Positions 25,559-34,337 of a stretch of 64,000 bases of DNA are shown in pieces. The notes beneath the pieces were generated by a model that had not been told where the DNA came from, ran no database searches, and saw only the letters and a program-made list of their open reading frames with translations. Numbering within the stretch: position 1 is the stretch's first letter; each line of letters begins with the position of its first letter. Both the position numbers and the translations under genes were made by a program. Source of the DNA: Pseudanabaena sp. (GTDB lineage: Bacteria > Cyanobacteriota > Cyanobacteriia > Pseudanabaenales > Pseudanabaenaceae); contig QBMK01000002.1 in the NCBI GenBank assembly GCA_003249035.1, forward strand, positions 386,617 through 450,616, written 5' to 3'.

Positions 25559-26503
25559 ATGTAGTTTTTTGACGATTTACCAGATTTGTTCTATTTAGGT
25601 TTTTATTGCCCTAAAGACGATGACAACTTTAATGAATACAGTCACTCTATTTTAGAATTGAAAGATAAAAAAGAGAGGGCAATTAATTCATTCCTTCAAA
25701 AATTCAGAGATGTTTTAAGTAATGAAGATATAGCTATTGTCACTGTTCCACCTCATACATCTACTAATCCATCTTCAGGAATTCGTGAATTAGCTATACA
25801 GCTAGTTCAGTTATATCCTAAGTTTACTAATTTAGTTTTCAGTCTTGAACGTTTTAAAGATTCAGTTCGAGATCGAACTATAGGAGATCATTTAAAATCT
25901 ATTAGAGTATCCGATCAATCATTAATCAAAGATAAAAAAGTAATATTAATAGATGACGTATTAACCACGGGGTCTTCAATTATAGCTTGCAGCAAATTAT
26001 TAGTTGATTCAGGAGCAAAGTCAATTAAAGTAATTATTTAAGGAAAAACGATTAGAAATATTGAAGATGCTCATTACTTTATTGAACAAAACAAAGATAA
26101 ATATATACAAGAAACTATAGACGAGCTTAATTCAAAGCACTATTTAACAATACAATCCTATGAAATACAAAAAGATTTATTAAAAGAAGAAAAGTTTAAT
26201 GAGCATATTGCAGTGGAAGAATGGACTAATGAACAACATGATTATTTTGAGATGGATGATGAAGAGCATTATTATATTGAGGAAGAATCTAGGCAACGTC
26301 ACGAAGCAATTAATACACTATATAATAATCTTCTACTTGAAATAGATGTAAAGCAATCAGAAGAAGATTCAGCCTTCCCCCATGAGCTTTACATTGCGAT
26401 TGATTATTGTCAACACTATGTAAATGAAGCTCATCAAGTTTTAGATGGATTTACTTGTTTTAGTGTTGATAATCCTTTTGTTTTTTATCTCAAAGATTGG
26501 TAA
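25559..26503 (+). pseudogene. Phosphoribosyltransferase-like gene with in-frame stops
   Basis: Reading from ATG 25559, the second codon is TAG (25562-25564). The frame then runs without shift through FFDDLPDLFYLGFYCPKDD, a body with VTVPPHTSTNPSSGIRELA, and the PRPP-binding loop 'VILIDDVLTTGSSI', reaching a TAA at 26039-26041. Beyond it the same frame continues as GKTIRNIEDAHYFIEQ and an acidic tail to 26503. KVII-(stop)-GKTI fits a Leu codon TTA changed to TAA. The first part alone could start at TTG 25586 and give a near-complete ComF-like phosphoribosyltransferase domain. There is no HIP1 site and the codon use is AT-rich. Confidence 0.7.
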
Positions 26504-26678
26504 CAATTGAAATCACATCAACAATCAATCTCCTAGAAGCAATCGCTATTACTGTGAATTTTGATGTTTAGATGATCGCCTCAACTATCAATCTGTTAAA
26601 GATTTGCTGATGGCGATCGCTATTACTATGAGTCGTAATTTCTAGGCGATAGTTTGCAAATCGCTAGAATGAATATAA
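26504..26678. repeat. Two copies of the 33-bp HIP1-bounded repeat
   Basis: Copies begin at 26539 (GCAATCGCTATTACTGTGAA) and 26613 (GCGATCGCTATTACTATGAG). Between them, 26573-26612 carries the linker found before other copies (tcaactatcaatctgttaaa). No gene is present. Confidence 0.75.
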
Positions 26679-27323
26679 TTAGTAAATGTTTTTATTGACC
26701 TCAAGAACATCTAAGCCAATTTCAATTCTGTCGTAACACCATTCAGCATCCTTAGAAGTCCAATTCAAATCTTCTATTAAATAGCCTTTTAGCAAATACA
26801 AATCAATTTTCTTACTACGAAGCCTTGAAACAGCACAGGTAAATACATCTAATCTTTTAACATCATTTAGATGATAGCTTTTTGAAAAAGTGCTTAAATA
26901 TATCTCGAATAATTTACGTGCTTTGGAATTTGAAATTATTGTGTCAAGCCCAATATCCTCTTTTGAAAGATGTATAGATATTTTAATTTTGTTCTTACGA
27001 ACAAAAGATCGAAAGTCTTTAACGAATTTCATGGATAAGCGATTATATTCTGGCATCAAGATTTGTCCAGTTTTTAATGGTACGATGTTTGCGATTTCGC
27101 ATATTCCATTACTGTTACAAGTTATAGCAAAAGCTGGATAAGTATGTCCTTCATCTAATTGAATTATACAAGAAGGAGAATTAGTCAACCGTGCATATTC
27201 TTCTGATTGATCCTTCAAGAAACTCCAAATACTTGTTTCAAGAGTGAATTTCTTTAATATCTCAATAACCTGATCACTAGTAAAAGTTTTCGCCTTTAAT
27301 TGAACATCTTGATGTACTTTCAT
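26679..27323 (-). CDS. Hypothetical protein, 214 residues, accessory
   Basis: I do not recognise a family. The protein is soluble, rich in Lys, Ile and Ser, with a mixed alpha/beta N-terminal half (SCIIQLDEGHTYPAFAI, a strand-rich segment) and a helical C-terminal half (FEIYLSTFSKSYHLNDVKRL; DLYLLKGYLIEDLNW). No catalytic motif is clear. It sits between 33-bp repeat copies, has no HIP1 site and is AT-rich like the neighbouring phosphoribosyltransferase gene, so it may have arrived by transfer. ATG 27323 is the first good start. Confidence 0.65.
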   Translation of the reverse strand: MKVHQDVQLKAKTFTSDQVIEILKKFTLETSIWSFLKDQSEEYARLTNSPSCIIQLDEGHTYPAFAITCNSNGICEIANIVPLKTGQILMPEYNRLSMKFVKDFRSFVRKNKIKISIHLSKEDIGLDTIISNSKARKLFEIYLSTFSKSYHLNDVKRLDVFTCAVSRLRSKKIDLYLLKGYLIEDLNWTSKDAEWCYDRIEIGLDVLEVNKNIY

Positions 27324-27526
27324 CTATTAGAAAAGACTTTATAATTAAGTTTAAAATTTTTTCATAAAGACAAATTACCATTTATCTTATTTCTGCGTCA
27401 AATTAGATTGCCCAATTATAAATCTACTAAAGGTTTGCTGAAGGCGATCGCTAGTACTGTGAGTCGGGATTTTTATGCGATCGCTTTAACGATATGTTTT
27501 CTATAGGTTTGCAGAAGGCGATCGCT
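27324..27526. repeat. 33-bp repeat copy with its linker
   Basis: The copy is at 27445-27485 (GCGATCGCTAGTACTGTGAG to GCGATCGC), preceded by the linker aaatctactaaaggtttgct at 27421-27440. The DUF2442 gene ends in the bases that follow; no other gene is present. Confidence 0.75.
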
Positions 27527-27814
27527 TTAAAATATTGTCATAGCTATAGAGTGCTGACTTTCGCCATCTTTAAGGCTCACTCCATTCTTCCAGAGTTCAT
27601 ATTCGCTGATATCAATATCTTCATTCCAAACCAAACCATAACCACCCGACTCAATCTTAAAATTTTTAAAAAAGCTAGGAGTTCGTAATGGATCAAACAT
27701 CTCTTTATTTAACAACTGAGAGATATCATACTTCTTAAATTCATTTTGGCTAAACTCAATCAACAACGTGCGATCGCCAATGACTTGAGCAGAAATAATC
27801 TTTGGAGGCTTCAT
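27527..27814 (-). CDS. DUF2442 protein
   Basis: The 95-residue protein has 'VIGDRTLLIEFSQNEFKKYD' near the N-terminus and a central 'LRTPSFFKNF.IESGGYGLVWNEDIDIS' segment (cited in part), which is the standard DUF2442 pattern: a strand pair, 'YD.s.ll', 'F....vd..g..i.Wp.g.di..d.Ly..g'. These small proteins are usually paired with DUF4160 and are annotated as candidate toxin-antitoxin modules. It begins 14 bases after the DUF4160 stop. ATG 27814 is the start. Confidence 0.85.
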   Translation of the reverse strand: MKPPKIISAQVIGDRTLLIEFSQNEFKKYDISQLLNKEMFDPLRTPSFFKNFKIESGGYGLVWNEDIDISEYELWKNGVSLKDGESQHSIAMTIF

Positions 27815-27828
27815 AATAAATATCTCAG

Positions 27829-28077
27829 TTATTTTAGAGGCGGCAGCTTACAAAAATCTTGAGTGTTCCACATATTCAGAAGTTCATCTTGGTATAACGT
27901 AGCCCATTCCATTACTAGCTTTTCAGCCCGACTTGGTAAATCACCTTCGATGACTTCTAGCGATGCGATATCAATCAAAGCATTAAAATCGCCATAAATT
28001 GCATGGAAATGTGGAGGTGGATGATCTCCAAAAAAGACTTTGATAGTTATCCCATAAAATCTTGTGACTTCTGGAAT
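27829..28077 (-). CDS. DUF4160 protein without a canonical start codon
   Basis: The frame ends at TAA 27829-27831 and reads PEVTRFYGITIKVFFGDHPP and PHFHAIYGDFNALIDIASLE, an exact fit to DUF4160 (M-P-E-x-x-R-F-x-G-I-x-I-x-x-(Y/F)-F-x-D-H-x-P-P-H-F-H-A). At the place where ATG is expected (28075-28077) the codon is ATT. Upstream the frame has no ATG, GTG or TTG before a TAA. Either the start was lost by one change or the rare ATT is used. The length from ATT, 82 residues, is normal. Confidence 0.65.
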   Translation of the reverse strand: MPEVTRFYGITIKVFFGDHPPPHFHAIYGDFNALIDIASLEVIEGDLPSRAEKLVMEWATLYQDELLNMWNTQDFCKLPPLK

Positions 28078-28493
28078 ATAGCCTCTTTTGTTTTAATATA
28101 TTTTAGCCGAAATCAACACCTGCAATCCACCAAAAATCTTATGAATTAAGAGCTTTTCCCAGCGATCGCATCAATCGTCTATTTGCTAAAGGATTTGCGG
28201 TATTGCGATCGCTATTACTGTGAGTCGTGATTTCTGGGCGATCGCTTTTTTAGTATTTTCTACATATCGACATCGTCTCCAGATAGCTTCTAGCACTAGT
28301 TTTCAAGTATGCCTTATCTAAATTTTTTTTGTCTCTAGCTGATTTTTCACCATGACCACTTGCTGACAAAAACAGATAAAATCTATTATTGCTAATTATA
28401 TAGCGGCTATCCCTGACTTATGTCAAAATTCATGCTATTCAAAGCTTTGGAATAATTTAGGAATACTAGAATACTAATAGATATCAAATAACT
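28078..28493. repeat. Intergenic stretch with 33-bp repeat copy
   Basis: The best-preserved copy lies at 28205-28245 (GCGATCGCTATTACTGTGAG, then GTCGTGATTTCTGG, then GCGATCGC), preceded by its linker from 28162 (GCGATCGCATCAATCGTCTA). No gene is present in the remaining AT-rich sequence; the promoter of the Hsp70-like gene is expected before 28494. Confidence 0.75.
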
Positions 28494-30095
28494 ATGGAAT
28501 ATGCGATCGATTTTGGAACGAGTAATACTGTTGTCGCGAGGATTAATGAAATTGGGGAGATCGAAACTGTTAAGTTAGCCGACTACACCAGTCTCATTGC
28601 CGATAATCCGCCGTTAATTCCTAGCTTTGTCTATGTGCAAGATGCTGCAAATGAGCAGGTACTGATTGGTCAAGAAGTTCGCGATCTCGGTTTAGACAAC
28701 AAAAACTCCAAAGGCGAACAGAGATTTTTTAAAGATTTTAAGAGAGCAATCGGTTCTAATGTATCGATGTTTGTGCCAGAAGTTGATGGACGTGAAGTGG
28801 AATTTGAACTAGTGGGAGAATGGTTCTTAACGAGGATTATCGATCGCTTGCCAGATGTTGACTCTCTAATATTTACAGTTCCAGTTGATAGCTTTGAGTC
28901 CTATCGCAATTGGCTAGGCGAAGTCTGTATGAAATTAACAGTAAATCAGGTGCGAATCTTAGACGAACCCACAGCTGCCGCATTGGGCTATGGCATTAAT
29001 GCAGGTAGTGAGAGCCTGTTAGTAGTGGATTTTGGCGGCGGTACGTTAGATTTATCTTTAGTAAAATTATCTTTTGCCCAAGCTCAAACGGAATCTAGTC
29101 AACCCAAATCTCCGCTAGGCTTCTTATTGAAATGGGGCGATCGCACAATTAAAAATTCATCTACATCCAACAATCAAAGTTCTCAAACTGCCAAAGTTCT
29201 CGCCAAAACAGGGCAAAATCTCGGTGGTATCGATGTTGATAATTGGATCGTTGATCACTTTCATTCTACTTTAGGCTTACCGAAAAACTCGCTCGTGACT
29301 CGCTTAGCTGAACGGATTAAGATCTCACTTTCTAGTAGTGAGTCATCAACTGAGGTTTATTTTAATGACCAAACCTTTGAGTCCTATGAATTAACTTTAA
29401 CGCGATCGCAGTTAAATCAAATCCTCGAACAACAGAAGTTTTTCGTCAGTCTTGATAGTGCTCTCGATCGCATACGGCAACAAGCCAATCGCCAAAATAT
29501 TGACTTAGATCGGATAGATGCAATTCTATTAGTGGGCGGTACATCCCAAATTCCGGCTGTGAAAGCATGGGCTTTGCGACATTTCCCGGCGGACAAAGTA
29601 AAAGCAAATAAACCCTTTGAGGCGATCGCCCATGGGGCAATTTCGCAAGGCTGGGAATTAAAGGACTTTCTCTATCACAGCTATGGTGTGCGTTACTGGG
29701 ACAAGCGTTACAAAAAGCATAACTGGCATACGATTATTAAATCAGGCGAAATCTATCCATTACCAAAACCATTCGAACTGACGCTTGGTGCATCCGTTGT
29801 CGATCAGTCTAGCATTGAGCTAGTCATCGGTGAGTTAGGTGAAACCGAGGTAGAAGTTTATTTTGAAGATGAGAGACTTGTCACTCGCGTTTTAGATGGG
29901 AAACAAACGGCAGCACAGATTCTCAATGAGAATAGCAAGGCAATCGCCAAGCTTGATCCTCTTGGACAGACAGGGAGCGATCGCATTAAAGTTGTCTTTC
30001 AAGTCGATGAGAAGCGAACTTTGCGGATTACGGTTCTAGATTTATTAACCAAGCAGAAGTTATTAAATGACATAGCGGTAGTTCAGCTTGTATAG
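28494..30095 (+). CDS. Hsp70-like protein with short C-terminal part
   Basis: The 533-residue protein starts EYAIDFGTSNTVVARINEIG, the phosphate-1 motif of the actin/Hsp70 ATPase fold. The phosphate-2 motif LLVVDFGGGTLDLSLV follows near residue 180, and the adenosine motif DAILLVGGTSQIPAVKAW near residue 340. An insert with Asn/Ser-rich linker (about 215-240) is not in DnaK. The C-terminal 130 residues are beta-rich and lack the helical lid and EEVD of DnaK. Such Hsp70-like proteins are common in cyanobacteria beside dnaK genes, with unknown clients. HIP1 sites and GC of about 42% fit a native gene. Confidence 0.85.
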   Translation: MEYAIDFGTSNTVVARINEIGEIETVKLADYTSLIADNPPLIPSFVYVQDAANEQVLIGQEVRDLGLDNKNSKGEQRFFKDFKRAIGSNVSMFVPEVDGREVEFELVGEWFLTRIIDRLPDVDSLIFTVPVDSFESYRNWLGEVCMKLTVNQVRILDEPTAAALGYGINAGSESLLVVDFGGGTLDLSLVKLSFAQAQTESSQPKSPLGFLLKWGDRTIKNSSTSNNQSSQTAKVLAKTGQNLGGIDVDNWIVDHFHSTLGLPKNSLVTRLAERIKISLSSSESSTEVYFNDQTFESYELTLTRSQLNQILEQQKFFVSLDSALDRIRQQANRQNIDLDRIDAILLVGGTSQIPAVKAWALRHFPADKVKANKPFEAIAHGAISQGWELKDFLYHSYGVRYWDKRYKKHNWHTIIKSGEIYPLPKPFELTLGASVVDQSSIELVIGELGETEVEVYFEDERLVTRVLDGKQTAAQILNENSKAIAKLDPLGQTGSDRIKVVFQVDEKRTLRITVLDLLTKQKLLNDIAVVQLV

Positions 30096-30154
30096 CAAAG
30101 CTTTATGGCCTTTGTGGTTGTGTTTGGTGATAACATTCTTGGTGCTAAGTAATT

Positions 30155-30934
30155 TTAACCTTCATCGCCTAAATATGCCTCAATCACAGCTCGATCGCTT
30201 TTGACAATTTCAGGTTTGCCGATCGCAATTAATTGTCCGAAATCTAAAACTGCAATGCGATCGCATAGTCCCATTACCAATGGAACATGGTGCTCAATCA
30301 ATAAAATTGTGAGAGCAAAGCGATCGCGCAAACTGCGAATAAAGTCGCTCAATTGTCCCTTTTCGTTAGGATTCATCCCTGCGGCGGGTTCGTCTAGCAA
30401 CAGTAATTTCGGTTGTAGGGCAAGGGCACGGGCAATCTCCAGACGGCGCTGATCGCCATAGGAAAAGTTTTTTGCTTTGACTTCTGCGCGATCGCTTAAT
30501 CCCACTAATTCCAATAATTCTAAGGCGCGATCGTAGGTTTGTTTCTCTTCTTTTGTAGTTGGTGGCAAACCTAAGATTCCATTCCAAACGCCTGTAGTCG
30601 TACAGAGATGCCGCGCGATCGCCACATTCTCTAAGGCAGATAGTTCGCCAAACAAACGGATATTCTGAAATGTTCTTGCAATTCCAAATTTAGCAATCTG
30701 GTAAGGGCGACGATTAGTAATTTCTTGTCCGTTATAGAGAACCTTACCGGCACTAGGCGCAATTAATCCTGTAATCGCATTGAAAAGGGTTGTTTTACCC
30801 GCTCCATTAGGTCCAATCACACCAAAGATTTCATTCTCTTGGACATCAAATGACACCTCATTCACAGCCACCAATCCTCCAAAACGACGGGTTACTTGCT
30901 GAATGGCTAAGGTTGATTTGCTATTTGTGTCCAT
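30155..30934 (-). CDS. Branched-chain amino acid ABC transporter ATP-binding protein (LivG-like)
   Basis: The 259-residue protein has Walker A GPNGAGKTT (about residues 41-49), the signature FSYGDQRRLEIARAL and Walker B LLLLDEPAAGMN, with the characteristic 'LivG' insertion 'TTGVWNGILGLPPTTKEEKQTY' (cited in part) and FGIARTFQNIRLFG. In cyanobacteria these act with NatABCDE/Liv permeases to import neutral or branched amino acids. No permease or binding-protein gene is adjacent, so this is an orphan subunit whose partners are elsewhere. Stop at 30155. Confidence 0.9.
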   Translation of the reverse strand: MDTNSKSTLAIQQVTRRFGGLVAVNEVSFDVQENEIFGVIGPNGAGKTTLFNAITGLIAPSAGKVLYNGQEITNRRPYQIAKFGIARTFQNIRLFGELSALENVAIARHLCTTTGVWNGILGLPPTTKEEKQTYDRALELLELVGLSDRAEVKAKNFSYGDQRRLEIARALALQPKLLLLDEPAAGMNPNEKGQLSDFIRSLRDRFALTILLIEHHVPLVMGLCDRIAVLDFGQLIAIGKPEIVKSDRAVIEAYLGDEG

Positions 30935-31135
30935 AACATCGATATATTGGTTGCTAATTTTTGGTGATGCCTAAGTTTGGCTGTATATCCGACTGGCTGA
31001 TTGGCGATCGCGCTCTGAATAAGTGAGAGCTTGATAATCATCAAGAACAGCGCAAGAGGTTAAACTCTTGTACGCGAATTTAGATTACTATAACTGAATA
31101 CTAAGTGCCCAAAATTGATTAAGCAACTTTGAGAT

Positions 31136-32164
31136 ATGACAAATGCAAATCAGGTAAATCGCTCTTTCTGGCGATTGATCGTTAACGATACTACAGGTTT
31201 TGTGATAAAGCGACTCGGACAGGCGATTATTGTCGTTTTGGGCGTGTCTATTTTGAGTTTCTTTGCAATTACTAAGTCTCCTGGCAATTGCTTCTCTGAG
31301 CTGCGAAATAATCCTAGTACTCCTAAAAAGACAATCGAGCAGTTGGAAAAACAGCTGAACTACGATAAGCCAGAAGCTTTGCAATATCTCATTTGGTTGC
31401 GGAATACATTAAATGGTGATTTGGGAGTCCGTTGTCAAGGATTAGCGCCTGTCACACCATTAATCATTGAGCGAGCTGGCAATACCCTATTAATGTCTCT
31501 TGCCTCTTTGGTAACGACTTGGCTGTTAGCAATACCCCTAGGCATTTATAGCGCAGTTAAACAAAATACTTGGAGCGATCGCCTAATCCAAATAGTCAGC
31601 TATGCCACTCAAGGCTTTCCTAGTTTTGTATTGGCAATACTATTGCTTATGCTAGCGCAAAATACGGGCTGGTTTCCAGTTGGAGGGATGACTAGTATTG
31701 ATTTTGCGGATCTCTCACCTTTTGGCAAGTTCCTCGATGTTGCCCATCATATGATTTTGCCTGTCTTGACCTTGACGGTAGTTAGCTTTGCGGGATTGCA
31801 AAGGATTATGCGCGGTAGTTTGTTGGATGTGTTGCGTCAAGACTATATCAAAACCGCGCGTGCCAAAGGATTACCCGAAAGTAAAGTAATCTATGTTCAT
31901 GCCCTCCGTAATGCGATTAATCCTTTGATTACTTTGTTAGGATTTGAATTTGGGGGACTGCTAGGCGGCGCATTTATTACAGAATTCTTTTTTAGCTGGC
32001 CAGGGTTAGGAAAGCTTCTATTAGAAGCAACTAAAGAAAAAGACACTAACCTAGTGATGGCAGGACTGATGTTAGGGACTTTGATGCTAGTAGTTGGCAA
32101 TCTTATTGGTGACTTATTACTTAAAGCTGTCGATCCCCGAATCAAGCTTGATGACATGGAATAA
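31136..32164 (+). CDS. Peptide/nickel-type ABC transporter permease (DppB/OppB-like)
   Basis: The 342-residue protein has six predicted membrane helices; the first starts at about residue 28 (RLGQAIIVVLGVSILSFFA). The N-terminal NxxPGxC-like 'ITKSPGNCFSELRNN' region and the EAA loop 'ARAKGLPESKVIYVHALRNA' are both intact, typical of DppB/OppB. The partner permease (DppC) and binding protein are not adjacent; a double ATPase (DppDF-like) is at 40829. The gene has HIP1 sites. ATG 31136 gives a 28-residue hydrophilic lead. Confidence 0.9.
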   Translation: MTNANQVNRSFWRLIVNDTTGFVIKRLGQAIIVVLGVSILSFFAITKSPGNCFSELRNNPSTPKKTIEQLEKQLNYDKPEALQYLIWLRNTLNGDLGVRCQGLAPVTPLIIERAGNTLLMSLASLVTTWLLAIPLGIYSAVKQNTWSDRLIQIVSYATQGFPSFVLAILLLMLAQNTGWFPVGGMTSIDFADLSPFGKFLDVAHHMILPVLTLTVVSFAGLQRIMRGSLLDVLRQDYIKTARAKGLPESKVIYVHALRNAINPLITLLGFEFGGLLGGAFITEFFFSWPGLGKLLLEATKEKDTNLVMAGLMLGTLMLVVGNLIGDLLLKAVDPRIKLDDME

Positions 32165-32828
32165 GATAACCATATCAACGATTGCGGTTGGCTCAGATAG
32201 AAGTACAGTTGGCAGCAGATAAAGACGTTCAAGCTATGGCTCAATTTTTTACAGCGACAATGATGGGAATGGGAATGATGGCACGAACGGGAGCTAATCT
32301 GGTTGCTATACGTCCAATTTCAGCAAGGCGATCGCTAAACAATCATCTGTCTTTGCGGCGAGACGCATCCTGAAATGAATCGCCGATAACTTCTCGGAAT
32401 TCATCAACGAAGCAAATCATTTCTGAGTGCTTAGTTGAGGCTAAAATCACATAACTTGGTCGAGATTTTCGGTTTCGCTATAAGGTTCGCAATCTGCGGC
32501 GACCCAAAAAACTTGGCAATGCGTCCAACTCTATAACTAAATCCGCTGCATTGCGGTTGTTAGCTGGCTCGTTCTAAGTTTCTTCAACAACCATAAATCG
32601 CAAAGGCGATCGCTCCCCTTTTCTTAATCAAGTTATCACGTTTCTCTGCAAGATGACCCAGCACAAAATCTCACGATGACTCAAGATCTAGATGACCTCA
32701 CAATCGCAGTCGTTGTGTTTTCTCGACTCAATACTGACGACTGGGGCGATCGCCATCAGCAACGGGGGGATTAAAAAATAAGAAGCTGCAATGCCTCACT
32801 AATGTCCAAGGTTCAACACTTCCCCTGA
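32165..32828. other. Long intergenic stretch with decayed repeat and no clear gene
   Basis: A short frame at 32182-32373 (RLAQIEVQLAADKDVQAMAQ then FFTATMMGMGMMARTG) may be the tail of a lost gene. At 32328-32435 there is a diverged 79-bp repeat with the inserted segment GGCGAGACGCATCC also found at 14775. After that I see only decayed non-coding DNA up to the FRP 3' end, including one odd GTTAGCTGGC at 32570 that resembles part of the attC-like site. Confidence 0.4.
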
Positions 32829-33213
32829 CTACATCCTAGACAGAGCCGTAATCTTGGCTCGTTTGCTGGGGTCTAAGCCTTCCAACTCCTGGGGGGGGCA
32901 GCCAGCCTTCCTTCACCAGGCGGGCAAATACCACGATCAAATAGGGATAGCGGAAGTCGTATTTACCATCAACCTCATGACGCTTGGCGTTCAAAAAATC
33001 GTTCAAGCGCCACACATCCTTCGCTTCAGTGATGGCTCCAGCCTGCGCCGAAACCGTTTGAAGCAGGTCGGTAATCTCCCGCTCATAGGCCAGGTCAAAC
33101 ACCCGCTGGGCAATCTCCTGCTCCTGAAGCGACCAGCCATGCTCAATTCCCTCAGCACCACTTTCAACTTGATTGAATGTCCATAACCATAACCTGCGTT
33201 CCAAAACACCCAC
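32829..33213 (-). pseudogene. frp: Fluorescence recovery protein (FRP), frameshifted in a C8 run
   Basis: The protein body is clearly FRP: EQEIAQRVFDLAYEREITDL, WRLNDFLNAKRHEVDGKYDF and RYPYLIVVFARLVKEGWL match the family in order. After EGWLPP the frame as given ends in an unrelated tail (stop at 32836). The run of eight G on the plus strand (32891-32898) is one too many: with seven, the frame continues QELEGLDPSKRAKITALSRM and stops at 32829, the normal FRP end. The start is also uncertain: GTG 33213 is preceded in frame by TGA and, three codons before it, an ATG. It lies downstream of OCP on the same strand. Confidence 0.8.
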
Positions 33214-33345
33214 TCAACTCATGGGCAAAAAAAAATCAGCAATATTTACTATCGATGATATCTCAACAAAAGTTGACTTCTTGCTCCTAAACCCAGCAAC
33301 TTGTCCCTGCCTAACTTAAATGCCTAAGCCTGAAGCACTTTGGAA

Positions 33346-33366
33346 CCTGCCTGCCCGGCAGGCAGG
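33346..33366. terminator. Small perfect palindrome after OCP
   Basis: CCTGCCTGCC-C-GGCAGGCAGG, a 10-bp stem with a one-base centre, lies just downstream of the OCP stop. With a one-base loop it can form a cruciform or be a protein site; no T-run follows, so termination is doubtful. Confidence 0.4.
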
Positions 33367-33374
33367 CAGACAAC

Positions 33375-34337
33375 CTAAAGATCCAGATTCAGCAACTCCT
33401 TGGCAGAAGCGAGTAAGTCAATGGCAACAAAGAAAATCTTGTTCTCTGGATTGAGGAGGAAGCGCCAGGAAACGTTCATGCCCACATCCTTCCCAAACCA
33501 AGGGGTTTGCACCTTACCGGTGACTTTAATCCGTGTGTAACCATCTTCTTCAGGTTCCGTGATGCCTCTCTCAGGCAACAATTTTAAGTTCTGGCAATCC
33601 TCGCGAAAAAAGAGAAGCAGGGCATCCTGTCCGACAATTGGGCGCTGGAAGGGGGGTTGCAGGGCACCATCCGAAGCAAAGAGTTGTACAAGAGCATCAA
33701 AGTCATTGGCATTCAGATTGTCCATGTACTCCAGAATCAATGGGTTTTGCACACCAAGAATTGCAGCAATTGGGGTGCGCTCGGCCATATCCTTGGGTGG
33801 GACTAAAGGTTCCGCTACCGAGCTGTAGCTGCCCAACTGCGCTGGGTCAAAGCCCATATCCACCACTGAGTTGCGGAGAATCGTAATTTGTTGACCAGGA
33901 TCGACAACCCGAATTGCTTGCAGGACAGCCAAAGCATTGGCTGAAAGTTGGTAACCCTGAGGAATTGGGGTAACAATCCCTTCTTCCATCCACTTGCCCA
34001 ATTGGTACCAAAAACCGAGTTTGATATTTACTGACCAGGTAGCGTAGATGCGACAGATGGGTCGATCTGTCCGACTGGCAAGGTCACGCATTAATTGCGA
34101 CTGCTCACTAAAACCCATCAGTTTGATTTGGATGAGTGTGCTGCTGGCAAATTGCATATTCACAGGGTCGGGGGTTGCAATTGAGAGCGTCTTCCCCATT
34201 TCCAGATAGGCAAACCAGATCAGCGCCAATTTGTCTTCGCCCCCCAGTTGGTTAAAGCGGACAATCGTGGCTGGCACCACATCAGCAGCCAGCGTTTCGG
34301 GAAAAATATTGCGAGCTGACTCAATGGTAAATGGCAT
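33375..34337 (-). CDS. ocp: Orange carotenoid protein (OCP1-type)
   Basis: The 320-residue protein matches OCP from end to end: PFTIESARNIFPETLAADVV, an all-helical N-terminal carotenoid domain to about residue 160, linker, then an NTF2-like C-terminal domain from about 195 with YMDNLNANDFDALVQLF, GALQPPFQRPIVGQDALL, VTGKVQTPWFGKDVGMNVSW and FFVAIDLLASAKELLNL. Arg in QITILRNSVVD and Glu in FFREDCQNLK are the known salt-bridge partners. Blue-green light converts it to the red form that quenches phycobilisomes. FRP, the factor that returns it to orange, is downstream. GC of 50-58% in sampled lines, and no HIP1, point to horizontal gain. Confidence 0.95.
   Translation of the reverse strand: MPFTIESARNIFPETLAADVVPATIVRFNQLGGEDKLALIWFAYLEMGKTLSIATPDPVNMQFASSTLIQIKLMGFSEQSQLMRDLASRTDRPICRIYATWSVNIKLGFWYQLGKWMEEGIVTPIPQGYQLSANALAVLQAIRVVDPGQQITILRNSVVDMGFDPAQLGSYSSVAEPLVPPKDMAERTPIAAILGVQNPLILEYMDNLNANDFDALVQLFASDGALQPPFQRPIVGQDALLLFFREDCQNLKLLPERGITEPEEDGYTRIKVTGKVQTPWFGKDVGMNVSWRFLLNPENKIFFVAIDLLASAKELLNLDL

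Noticed and set aside
28494..30095. Hsp70-like gene as dnaK itself
   Set aside because: The C-terminal lid and typical DnaK substrate domain are missing and an extra linker is present; it is an Hsp70-like paralogue.
32550..32600. GTTAGCTGGC with nearby CGCAATGC, resembling half an attC site
   Set aside because: No paired opposite arm and no RYYYAAC core at a proper distance; at most a decayed fragment.
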